Shown: in pieces, positions 13,685 to 60,565 of the stretch
How positions within the stretch are numbered: position 1 is the first letter of the stretch
Layout: each line of letters begins with the position of its first letter
From: Ophiodon elongatus
Taxonomy: Eukaryota; Chordata; Actinopteri; Perciformes; Hexagrammidae
DNA length: 64,000 bases
Reading direction: 5' to 3'
Assembly: GCA_016806645.1 (NCBI GenBank)
Contig: JACSYO010000912.1
Span: 2,538,001 to 2,602,000 of the forward strand
Made by a program: the position numbers and the translations under genes
Notes under the pieces: generated by a model
The model's input: only the letters and a program-made list of their open reading frames with translations
The model's database searches: none
What the model was told of the DNA's origin: nothing

Positions 13685-15466
13685 AAACATTTTTGCTGAC
13701 TTTGGCTTCCTTCTCATCTAAATTCATTTTAATTTCCTTTTTTTGTCAGTCATGTGATGATAAACAAATAGGAAAACTGAAGCAATATTTGAGGTGAAAC
13801 TGAAACTTACGGGCACCATTAAGGATTCATGTGCTTGACTGAGCCACCATAAACTCAGAAGTCTGCTGTTGCTTAACGGATTGAGGGCACAACATGAAAA
13901 CTTCAGGAAATGTAAAGAAGTTTCGACCCGATAACATATTAAAGAGGTAGAGTTTTTCACTAATTAAGTTTTAAGGGGGAACAGCCCCTAATTTGCACAT
14001 TTATTCATTTTGGACAAAACACATCTTGTTTGCTTTCTTGGTATCAGAGAACCATAATGTTATGTTTATTTTTTAAGGAGATATCTGTTTCATTAGGTAG
14101 GGTGGTTGTCCAATATAGTTAACTCTTTAGGTCCTCCGTCTCCTGAATGGTTGGTCATTCTGGTTTTACAAACCATGTTCTTACACTTGTAAAGTAAACA
14201 AGCATTTTTGAGTCAGAATTCATACGTTCCTATTGTGAAGATCCCTGGCAGATTGCATGTACTTCATGTGTTTGACTTCAGTTCCATGATGTTCATGTGT
14301 AAGCAGAAAATAGGACATGCCCTGTATTTAGATTTTAGTGTTCGCAACCATGGTTTTACCAAAGGTTAAGATGTGGTGTCTACAATGATGTTGTTCAATG
14401 ATTGTGTTTACAACCCGTGCCATAATCATAAAGGTTAAGGGAAAACCTCAGGCCACCTCAACAACCAATCTTTTAAAGCTTTGTTGGAAGCATAAATGGT
14501 GAATAACTTCTGTAAGCGGCGAAAGAGTGGTCACTCTTCCCTGAGTTCTCTCCTCGGATTTCAGTTTTTTTCCTGTGCTTTTTTTCACAACACACTCTCT
14601 CATAAAGGTTAACAATGCACCAGTAGTTGTTTTATAATCTGCAATTCACACAGAACTTGGTGTCTGTTTTTATTTTTTTGTTTGGCTGGAGGTCATATAA
14701 TATAAAATGGCCAAACAGGTTGTCTTGGGGTCTATGAGAAATTTCCTGTGAATGCTTTAATGCTGGTTTCCTGACATAACACAGTGCCAATCCAATAAAG
14801 TCATCTTGAGCCTTTTGCTCTATGCCATTGCACTTAATGCAATATTAATGGAGCCTCCTGTGCAACCATTACTCCTTTGAATGGAGAGAAATGCTCTCGC
14901 ACTCATTGCTATAACACCATAGCTACATCTAAAAAGGCTATTAGATTTGATGATGTGAGAACTATTTTTAGTGATAGATTCCTCCTTCAGTTTTCCAGGA
15001 ATAAGGCAGGAAGGTAGGAAATAGACTTTAATGTCCATTTCCCAGTGTGGTAGGCCACAGGGCAGGTGGGCAGGGATGTTTTGTACAGAGCAACATGTAT
15101 ACACACATATACTTTATGTATTATATTTTTTATGGAAAGTGCATTTCAGTTCAGTGTGTTCTCTGCTGAGTGACCACGTGCAATACAAATACTTTTTGAA
15201 GTAGTTTTAATGCAATTTGTCCGCAGTTACCAATATGTGATCTATTATATATAGATATAGCATTATGTCATTTGTCCTATTCACTAGATTGTTGTATTAA
15301 TGAATCACTACTTTAACTCCTTAGCTCATTCATTCTTTCAGAAAGTGACTTTATTATGCATATCAGGTACAGGCCGCTGTAGGATGAGCCCTTAGAAATC
15401 AGGACTCTGGGTGATAATGAAAAGATTTTGATAGAACTTAAATATGACTCAGTAGATTCCCTGACT

Positions 15467-15472
<6 letters not shown>

Positions 15473-15522
<50 letters not shown>
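15473..15522 (+). repeat. (AC)n microsatellite
   Basis: Twenty-five uninterrupted AC units. Confidence 0.98.
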
Positions 15523-15526
<4 letters not shown>

Positions 15527-15929
15527 TCACAGTCAGAGACCGCAGCAGTCCCTAAGCTATGTCTCCAGGCTAAGGGTTTGTGGCACTTTTTGCCCGCGCC
15601 AATCCTTCTTCAATCACCAACTGGTGTAACTCTCCCTGCAGGAGGCCGGAAATGAGGGCAGCAGTTGATTAGAGCAGAGGAGAGCGCTGTAAGAGGCAGC
15701 CGGGTGCGGGATAAGAATAGCTGCTTCAGTGCATCACTTGGACCACAGGTTACTGTGACTTACTGACGCTTTCAAAAATGAAACGTCTAATATTTGTAAG
15801 TAATGCATTAGTATGAACGTTCTAAAATCTAGGTGTGTATATTTTGGATATTAAGATGATCTCGTCTAACCCGCAGACTAGTGACAGAAAACTAAGGATA
15901 TCCCCCTCTCTATGCCCGTCTTTGCACAA

Positions 15930-16460
15930 GGGGCGGAATTGTGTTTTACTCTGACACACACTCTGGCTCAGTACAGCATGAGACACACATCATGGCAGAG
16001 AGAACAAAAAGATCCAAAGTGTGGATACATTTTACTTCAGTAGATGCTGATCACTCTCATTGTCACAAATGCAATAAGGGAGGTAATACCAGCAAAATAT
16101 CAAAACATTTAGCAAACAAGCAGAACATAAATCTGCAGAAATGCACATGTTTGGTGAGCAGACGTCCATCCTCGTTCAGTGCAGTAACGTTAGCGATGCC
16201 ACACAGAGTTTGCTGATTTAGAATAGGCTAATAAATGAAAGCTAATCCCTCAGCTGATTGTTTAGCTGCAAATGTATTTTAAAGATTTTGGAACTTCTTG
16301 TATTTCTGCTCAAGACAGACTATTTGTAGACGTACAAGAATAATTCGGCAAAGTTGATTCTTCTCGTAATTGTCTTACAATATAATCAAAAAGAACCGTT
16401 AACAGGAACCAAACCAATAAGCAGAATCAATACTAGTGTCAATAAAATCCCATCCCTTCA
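15930..16460 (+). pseudogene. Degraded hAT-type DNA transposon with BED zinc-finger transposase N-terminus
   Basis: A frame beginning MAERTKRSKVW at 15992 reads through WIHFTSVDADHSHCHKCNK and GGNTSKISKHL to a stop at 16214-16216. This matches the BED finger at the N-terminus of fish hAT/ZBED transposases. The Cys pair (CHKC) and the first His (SKHL) are present. The second zinc His is replaced by Gln (NKQNINLQKC), and a few residues between CHKCN and GGNTS appear deleted. The catalytic RNase H-like region is absent. Downstream, 16395-16457 looks like a hAT end: the complement of its last bases reads agggatggg, a common fish hAT terminus. I could not find the matching 5' terminus. It is a non-functional remnant in an intron. 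Confidence 0.7.
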
Positions 16461-16806
16461 GAAAACGGAGTATTTGTTAGTAGGGCATGTTTTTTTTTTT
16501 GTTTTTTTTTATACAAGCTAAATGTGTCACAGTGTAATGAAAAGAGGCTTAGCAAATAAATCTGACGGACATGAAGCATGTGAGTTAAATGTCCACTCAA
16601 GCTTCCGCACCATCAAAGAGATGGAAAATGACCGAAGACGAACACTTTAGATCTGTGGGAAACTTAAGCTATTGCTGCATTTTTTTTATCTAATGTGCTA
16701 GAACCAAAGTGTCAAAGACATATGAAGAGTGTTATTCTAAATGGCTTGCTTAGAGCTCCCCGCCACCCCAGATAAGGTACAATGACTAAGTTAAACTAAA
16801 CTAAAA

Positions 16807-16848
16807 ACACGCACGCACGCGCACGCGCACGCACACGCACACGCACAC
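16807..16848 (+). repeat. Compound (ACGC/AC)n microsatellite
   Basis: Mixed acgc, gcac and acac units, alternating purine-pyrimidine throughout, so a candidate Z-DNA tract. Confidence 0.9.
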
Positions 16849-17267
16849 CTTGGAGAGCTGCTGGGAACTTGGCTTTTAATTGGACTGGTGCTTTAGAGGG
16901 CTCTCTGCCCCTTCTCTATCACACACGTGTACCCTACATACAAAAAAACAAATCACACATTACATGTTCCCAGAGCTTTTAATCTAATACAGCCTGTTAA
17001 AGGTTCCAGGATCTCATACTGAATCAGTCACGTATGCCCGTTGTGAACATATTTTAGAATATTTGTTTTGTTCTTTTTATCAGTTTTGGTGGAATGCGTA
17101 TTTACCTTAGCCTTTGACTCATAGCATTCAAACTAACACATGCAATGAAATCAGGGCTGGCCAAAACTTAACTTGTTGTGAAGAAGGAGTCACAGGACAT
17201 ACAGTGGGGAAAGAAATAGAGGGGCATGCTGTGACAAAGGTCACTGACCTGACTTGAACACAGGACT

Positions 17268-17545
17268 TAAAGGTAATATATGTAACATTTTCCCATCAAA
17301 ATGTCTAAAAATTACGAGACCGGTTTGTTGCTGTATATTTTGTTACGTTTTGTACTTAGATTATCCCAAATGTCTCAAACAATGTTCAAATCGAGAGAAA
17401 TCTGTAAATGTATTCAAGTTCACGGTGTGTTTCATTTGATCGCCTGCCAATGGCGTCGTAACCCCTTTAGCCCCTCTAGTTGCTCTAACTTCTGGGGGAA
17501 CACAGGAAACACCAGATCATACGTCAATTAAATAGTTACACATTC
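17268..17545. repeat. Possible interspersed repeat
   Basis: The block from taaaggtaatatatgtaac through gatcgcctgccaatggcgtc to acgtcaattaa has the look of a repeat shared by teleost introns. Recognition is from wording only, and the borders are uncertain. Confidence 0.3.
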
Positions 17546-19237
17546 CCTCATGTTTTCTGCAACCCCGCATATTTTTTCATTAATTGCATGCCATTTTACA
17601 ACACAGTAATCCAGCAGAGACTTCATTTATTGATATATTTGAATATCGATCCAGCATCTACAATTTAAGGATGTTTAATGTAAAGGAAATATTAGTAGAG
17701 GAAGGGAAGGCAGTATGATGGCATGTAGTGTCATACAAGGTTTAAGGAACGAGGTTTGTTACCGTCAGAAGAGAGGAGGCCTCATACAAAGTCTGAACAG
17801 AAGATTCGAGAGGAAGGGAGCGTTTCCATAGTTTTCAATAAGTCATATGAAAGTTTGTTCACTCGCGTTTGAAGCAATTTGTACTTGAAATCTTTTTTTG
17901 TATTATCTAATCCTGTTTAACGTACAGTACACAAGCACTTAGTGTATTTGGACCTTCTACCAGTTACATAACCCATGTCACTTAGTCAGCTGTGGCAGCA
18001 GTGTTCTGACTCCTGCTGCTCGCTTCCAGCATCAGACTCGTCCTAAACACAAGAACAGATGAAGAAAAGTCGTGAGTGTTTCTGTACCATTACATATCTG
18101 ACATTTGCAACACGTAATGCCTTTACAAAGTATCAGGAGGTGAATTTGTTCTTTTCTTGACAATATGCTTTAACTTATTCAAATGTCTCTGTGGTGCTTT
18201 TTACTGCAACTCCTCAGAAGTGCGAGCATTCATACCTCCGAATCCCCAGTTTTGGGACTGATAAATGGCTGAATGGGTAACATAGTCTTGAAAGGAGGTG
18301 TGTGCTGGCAGAAGAAAGGAGACGTGTCATCGCTCCCTCTGCTCCATCTGACCTGCTGTGAACTGACTCAGCCAGACACACTGGCCCCAGCAGGACTGCT
18401 GTAGCTGGGGAAATCACTACCGCCACACAGGCCTGCTATTTATCAGACTGGCTGTACTTTCTCCGCTTAATTTGAATAAGTATACTTTATTAATCCCTAT
18501 AGAGAAGCTGTCTTTCTGCTTGCCTCCTTTCCAGATCAGATTGCTCTTCTGACTGTAGATCAGTATTGTTGGAATCTGTAAGGTTTAATTTCATACTTTG
18601 CTATCATAAATCCCTAACCTATATACTTTTTTTTTAATGAGATTGAACAAATATAGATAAATGACTTTCCATCTCTGTCACTCATATGCTCCCTGTTACC
18701 GTCTCTCGTGAACAAGACTCTAATATACTTGAACGTCTTCACTTGGGGCTCCAATTCACTCCTAACCTGAAGTGTACAGTCCACCGTCTTGAATGAACCA
18801 CAGAATTAAGTGACATTGATATATTGCATCACACATGTATGAAACTAAACAAATGTATCCCGTTTGTCTGCAGATCATAGCAACCACTTCCCCCACCATG
18901 TTGCAGAGCAGGATGCATTTTATCTGTCTCTCTGTTGCTAAGACGCCCATTGTTATTTATGACAAATGAGTCAAGTTCAGTTGCAGACATTTCTGCCTGA
19001 GCTCCTCATGACCACCTCAGAAGATAAATAAATCCATCAAACGCAGTGAAGCTAAGCTTGATTTACTGTCAGCTGCCAGAATAAACTTAGAAACGTATTA
19101 TTCCTGGTATATTGCAGAACGAGAACCAGTTTTAAAACGGAACCAACGATGAGAACCAAAACTTTTCTACACTATACGAGCGCTTACCCGTGGTACTGGC
19201 ATATGCTGTAAAATGATAACTATTGATCCATGGCAGG

Positions 19238-19300
19238 GTGGGAATGTTTAAGAATCTCGATTCGATTCAGATTCTTGGGTTCACAGTGTGATTCAGAGCC
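19238..19300. mobile_element. Fragment of the same hAT-like family
   Basis: The sequence cagggtgggaatgtttaag followed by aatctcgattcgattcag resembles the left end of the element at 34493. No right end is seen nearby. Confidence 0.4.
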
Positions 19301-19954
19301 AACTTTTCAGGCTCTTACACCACTGAAACACTAATTATCTTGGTGGTGGTCTACACAGTATTGATACTCCACCTTTTGTCTTGCAAAGCTAATTATCCAA
19401 AATGTGGCCAAATGTGCCTCTTTTGAAGATGGACTATAAAATATGTTACTGCCTGGACACTGCACACTGTCCTGGTGGTGCTGCACTGTGCTCTTGTGGT
19501 TGTGTTTGGCCTTTTTTTCTGTTAAAATAATGTTATTAATGACATATATCAATCTATTTTTGGCATTTATGAATTGATTCACAATCATATACAGTAGATC
19601 CCCTCAAAAAGCTCATGTAAAGAAATACAGGAACAAACTCTGGTAAAAGCGGCAAGAAGACACAATGCTTTGAGACCCTTTGTCCCGACTTCCTTCTCCT
19701 CCTTATCCCCCCCCCCCTTTCCCCCCCTCCTTTAGTGTACCTCACATCTAAACAAGCCCAGTGTTACAGGTTGGTCGGTGATTGAGAGGCCAGAGGTTGA
19801 CTTTACTCATTTCCTCTGTTTGACAACAAGTGGCCGGTGCTGTCATTTACGTTTTCTTTTTTTTTTTCAACCTTGAGCTTAAAAAGATTGCCTGCATTAC
19901 ATTAAGCTAAATTCCTTATTACATTGCATACTTCAAGGTTATTAAAACATTCAA

Positions 19955-20335
19955 GTTTACAAGGTTATTTATTGTCATTGTACAACAGGGTTGCGCAATG
20001 AAATGCAGATCTTAGTCACATTTTGCAACATGAGAAACAAATGCCTGCACAATAGGCAAAAATAAATGTAAAAAACTATAATATATGAATTAAGGAGTCT
20101 CATAGCCTCAGGAAAGAAGCTGCTCAGAAGTTTTGTGGTATCCCAGATGATACTTTCTCTTGTCAGATGGCAGCAGGTGTGGCTGGGTGGGTATTTTCTT
20201 TAAATATCTTTAGGGCTCTTTGCAGGCACCTCTTCTCACTAATATCACTGATGCTCGGTAGATGGGTACCAATGATGTTCTGGGTGGTTTTAATCTCCCA
20301 CCGTAGAGTCCTCCTGTCCCGGGTCGTGCACATCC
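19955..20335. repeat. Widespread teleost interspersed repeat
   Basis: Contains attgtcattgtacaac, gcaatgaaatgcagat, ggaaagaagctgctcag, gatggcagcaggtgt and accaatgatgttctgggtgg in the order found in a very common fish repeat. Degenerate, with no usable coding frame. Confidence 0.45.
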
Positions 20336-20341
20336 CATGAC

Positions 20342-20378
20342 AGTTTGTAATGTTTCCATTCGGAAAACATTACAAACT
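20342..20378. repeat. Hairpin-forming inverted repeat
   Basis: agtttgtaatgtttcc (20342-20357) and ggaaaacattacaaact (20362-20378) pair along 16 bp with one bulged base and a 4-base loop (attc). It lies just past the end of the interspersed repeat at 19955-20335. Confidence 0.9.
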
Positions 20379-22072
20379 AGCATTTATTTCACTGTCATAA
20401 ATGTTGATACCTAATGTTGATCATATTTCGTAGTTCGGAGACGACCATCAGAGAACTAGTTTTCTATGGAAATCTCCAAATGAAGAAGAAAGATTGAATG
20501 TATGTCCACATGCTGACTTTACCTTGAAGAAATAAGTGCTCTATCACAATGGTAACTTTAAATGTTGCTGAACTTTCTAACTTGCATATTTGAATCTAGT
20601 TGTTTGCTGTCACCACAGATATTGCCTTTTTTGTTGTCTAAAATGTAGCCTGATGTGTGTGACAGCCAGAGAGGCTCCAACTGCACCTTACAACTTAACA
20701 GCCTGTATTTTAATTGCATTCTGAATGCTTACGGTACTTTGAAAAGGTCGCCTGTTCTCAGGATGTGACATGATGATAAATGGCGACGGAGTGAGCACAG
20801 AGCACACCTTTAAAAAGAGTTTGTTTCCTGTGGCCTTGATGGATATAATGGAGGTGTTTTATAAAGGTGGTGTGAGGTAAAGAAGCGACAGGCAGACAGC
20901 TTTAGATTACATCAACCCCTTGAGGGAGTTGGTCCCCACAGGAGGCTGGAGCTCCCCCCTCAGGTCAAGGCGGTTAATGTTAGGAGATGAGTCCAGTCAC
21001 ACACACTCAAGCCTCCTTCTCGCAGAATATTGTGATTGGTATATTTAAATGGCTCCTAAGAGTCTTCTTCATACAAATGAATCTGTCTTAATCTCGAAAT
21101 GCCACTTGAATTAAATATGGCTGACTGTCATGAATGTAAATAAAAAGCTTTGCCAAAGCATCTTAATACAAATGGGATTTGTCTGAACTAACTACTACAA
21201 GTAGATAGTGTAAACACTTGTCCCACCTGCCTCTTTCTCTCTGCCTTTTCCCCTCTCTCCTTCCAAAATGATACCTCCCCAGCACCGACCCCCCCTCTCC
21301 CATACGAGCTCTGATTTCAAATGCTATACCTCCATCACTGCAGGTCTCTCAGTAACACCATTATGCTATTCAGATACCTCTTGATATCGTCGGAATGAGT
21401 GCTGCGTCTCTTGGCATTCAGATGCTCCTATCTAATTATGCCCAAATTGAATCAGTCTCTCAGCTCTTCTATCACACTGCAACTCAAACCCATGCAGGTA
21501 CGGGAAGCTCACATGTGGCATCTTTGATCAAGTTCTGTTCAGCTTGGCCTCTATAGGATGTGTAATGTGAAGAACAGTAAGCAAGTGATCATTTTATTTG
21601 GCAAATAAGGACAACAAATCACAATTAATAATTAGCATAATTTAAATAATGATCATACAGCTGTAGCCCTTGAAACACCAGGATCATAAATTATTCTATA
21701 GCTCAAAGAGTCATAAATGCAGCCTCGATAGATAAAATCAGTTCTATCAATTCTATGCAGAGAACGCAGGGAAGACTGACTCTTAAAAGCCACTTTGTTC
21801 TTGGTTTAAATTATATACTGTAAATTCTCAAATATAAGCCAGTATTTAAAGTTTCAAATAATCTCAAACTAGAGACCATCTTTCGATGGGATCACACAGG
21901 CAGATACGCCAAATCGGGCCGAGGACTTAAAGTGTGGGGGGGGGGGGGGTAGCTCTTACCCCACTTCCTACCCCTCCACATCCGGGGCCTTTGCCGTGGC
22001 CACACCCATCTTCGAACTTTGCCTTCATTTTGACCTCAGCTACAAATGTACATTTTCGGGATGCCAAATAGG

Positions 22073-22122
22073 GACAGAGGTGTAAAGTTGAGGGGCCAAT
22101 GGCCCCATCGCCACTTCCTGCC
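22073..22122 (+). repeat. Dispersed inverted repeat, copy 1
   Basis: cagaggtgtaaagttgag, then ggggccaatggccccat and cgccacttcctgcccc. Its reverse complement recurs at 36260-36311 with roughly 80% identity by eye. The core ggggccaatggcccc is itself nearly palindromic. Confidence 0.6.
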
Positions 22123-22892
22123 CCCCTTGCTTGGACCGCGCCCATCTTAATAATATAAACACCTGGCCAAGTACTCAAAATCACTTCTGAGATAGTTCCC
22201 GCTTTTTAAAATGACTGAACAATTTACATTATATTGAATTCTTCAAGGAAATGTCTAGTTTTTGAATGGGGACGGATCAGGAAACAGGGAATATTCTTAC
22301 TAAGTATAAAAAAATAAAATATACTATCTATCTACTATATCTTATGAAACCGATGAATTCAAATAAAGACCTGTATTCCATGTGAGCCTTTCAAAAAAAG
22401 TCTTCTTACCACATTTGATAAAAAAGAGCATATTCTTTGTTGTTTAAAAAAAAAAAATGTAAGCATTTTTGTTTATTCCTACTATCACATTTCGATTTGA
22501 TGGATAAACTGTTCCCTCAAAACGGTCGAGATTCAAGGCTGTGTCTTTGTCTCGTTATTTTTCATCTGTTTGAGAAGTTGAAAGTTTTGCAAGTTGAGGT
22601 TAAAATATGGCTTTGCCTGTGATTCAAAGCCATTTGTCAGGAGGCCGGCTGTTTAGTAAAAGGCATGTTAGTTATGTAACAGAAGGGCTTTGGTGGTGAG
22701 TGTGAGAATGATTCAGACTGGTCTAACCGGGTGCTTTTCTGTTGCATAACTAGTTGACACCTCTAAGTCCCTTGCACGCGCACACACACAGTTTTTATCA
22801 CACACACTTCATTTAATGAAGCAAAGGAGCACAAACAATGCACACGTGCTCCGTCTCCCACTCATACCCCTTTTACAATTGCTCAAGCAGCT

Positions 22893-22894
22893 TA

Positions 22895-22925
<31 letters not shown>
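22893..22925 (+). repeat. (CGCA)n microsatellite
   Basis: Eight tandem cgca-type units, alternating purine-pyrimidine. Confidence 0.95.
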
Positions 22926-22926
<1 letters not shown>

Positions 22927-22939
22927 GGCGTGCGCACGG

Positions 22940-22987
22940 GTACAGGCACGAGTACAGGCACGAGTACAGGCACGAGTACAGGCACGA
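22940..22987 (+). repeat. 12-bp minisatellite, four copies
   Basis: gtacaggcacga is repeated four times exactly (22940, 22952, 22964, 22976), followed by a broken copy gtatcacg. Confidence 0.95.
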
Positions 22988-24791
22988 GTATCACGCTGAC
23001 TTCACTCTTAGAAAATCTCTGAAACTGGTGCAGTATGAGCTAAAGTAAGCAGCAGGTGGTAAAAAAAAAACAAGTTGACAGCAGTAAAGCAACAGAAGCA
23101 TCACCTAAAAATCAGCGTTCTGTGTTTTTGTGTTTGTTTATGTAGAATATCTGCTTCAAATCTGCACTCAAAAAGTGCTGCTCTGCCTGTTTTGTAAAAC
23201 AGAATTATACAAGAGGTTTGCACTACTGGTACTATATTGTATATCCTTCATACTATCAACAGCTTGTTTAAAGTTCACACTCTGAAGTCTAAAAGCGTCC
23301 TTGTTTACCCTCAAATTCCACTTGCTTTTGTTCCATTTGAGTTTCTTCAAATTAAGACCAACTATTCTACAAAAGCTGCCAGCCTGTTGTTTGATGTCGG
23401 GAGTTTTTTGGCTAAAATCATTATTGTGAATTAAAAAAAAAAAAGAAAGGCTTTTAAAAGGTTTGACACCTTTTCAAAGCACAACATCTTTGCATCAGTA
23501 AATATACTATTGGATCATTGCAAACAAAATGCCTCTATCAGCTCTGCCAGCTCCTTTTAGTCACCTCATGAATGAGTCAGATTGTTATTTTTGGGCTGCT
23601 CAGATAGAATGCTCAAAACATCCAAGAAACCAACAGCTTAAAAAACTTTCAACAATATAGTTTATTAGTGAAATATTTAGAGACATTTCCTTTTGGGTAA
23701 CTGTATTGTTAATGTTTTAGGATTTCACAGTGGTACAAAGTGATGAATACAGATTGGTGGCAAATTTATGGAAAAACCAACCTACAAACAAAACCAAGGT
23801 ATTGTTCAATGCTCCTTGTCATATAGTCTCCAATCTGAAGAACTGTACAGGAGGGATCAACAATATTCTTCCTCATAATTTTCCTTCATTTGGTGTTTTT
23901 ATGATAGTGGAGGAGAGTGCTGGTCAAACATAGATTGAGAATTGTGGAAGTTCACTGGTATTGGTATCAACTACCAAATTTCTGGTACCGTGACATCCCT
24001 TATTGTAGGATATTCCCAAATACGCATTACGACATGGTTGTAGTTGGAACTGAGTTTTTTTTTGCAAGAGGAAATTTATACAAATTTGTGTCATTGCTTG
24101 TTCTGCAGTTTTAAATTCCTCCTGAAAGTCTTTTCAGTTTTGCAGAGGGTTGCTCTCTCCTCAATTGTTTGGTTGTTTCCTTGAATGTTCAGATATCTGG
24201 GCAAGAAAAAACGTATTCGCTTCTTAGCTGCATGCAGGTTGGCTTGACATCTCAAGCTGTTAACCTTACTCACCATTTTACCAACATGGAACATTCAACT
24301 TGAAAATGTATAAATAATGTGATGTGTCAAAAAAAACCCAAATAAAATCCATTTTCTTTATATTGTAGAGCCATGGTTAAGGTGTAAACCAGGACAATTG
24401 TCCTCAAAGAAATTGGTTTTCGAGTTGTTGATCGTTGAAATGAAATAAGCAGCAGTAAGTGTGTTTATGTAAGACACAGTTGGATCACGCTGGTGTATTC
24501 TCTCTCTCATACTAAGCCTTGTGACGCACACAACATGAAGAATGTAAAGAAAAGCATGGGAAGATTCCCCTCACGGCCATCCATCCTCGTGTCTCGTAGA
24601 TGTACGTCTCTTTGTACTCAGCGCCTTTTGTTATCTGAGCAAAACGGCCAAATGTTAATATGGAATGGTAAACACTACGTCACATAAAGTCAAGCCTGTT
24701 CGATAGAACGTAGTTCCTACTTCTGTATGTGTCAGTTTCAGATGTAAAACGATCATGCTGACGCCTTCCTCTCTTCCACCCTGTTCTCCAG

Positions 24792-60565
<35,774 letters not shown>

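Larger units (their letters stand above)
1..24791 (+). other. Probable RPTOR intron upstream of the residue-117 exon
   Basis: I looked for the preceding raptor coding block (ending near QKQYENWQPR) on this strand and did not find it. The simplest reading is one long intron, although an unrelated short exon cannot be excluded. It holds the elements listed separately: a triplet repeat near 1100, a Rex3-like LINE, a duplicated E-box hairpin, interspersed repeats at 13407, 17268 and 19955, hAT debris at 15930 and 19238, and microsatellites. The stretches 1-1099, 1160-7898, 8930-9840, 9862-13300, 13685-15470, 16461-17267, 17546-19237, 20380-21865 and 22190-24791 show no coding exon or RNA gene that I recognise. 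11805-12160 has the look of an unclassified mobile element. The open frames of up to about 150 codons here match no family known to me. Confidence 0.7.
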
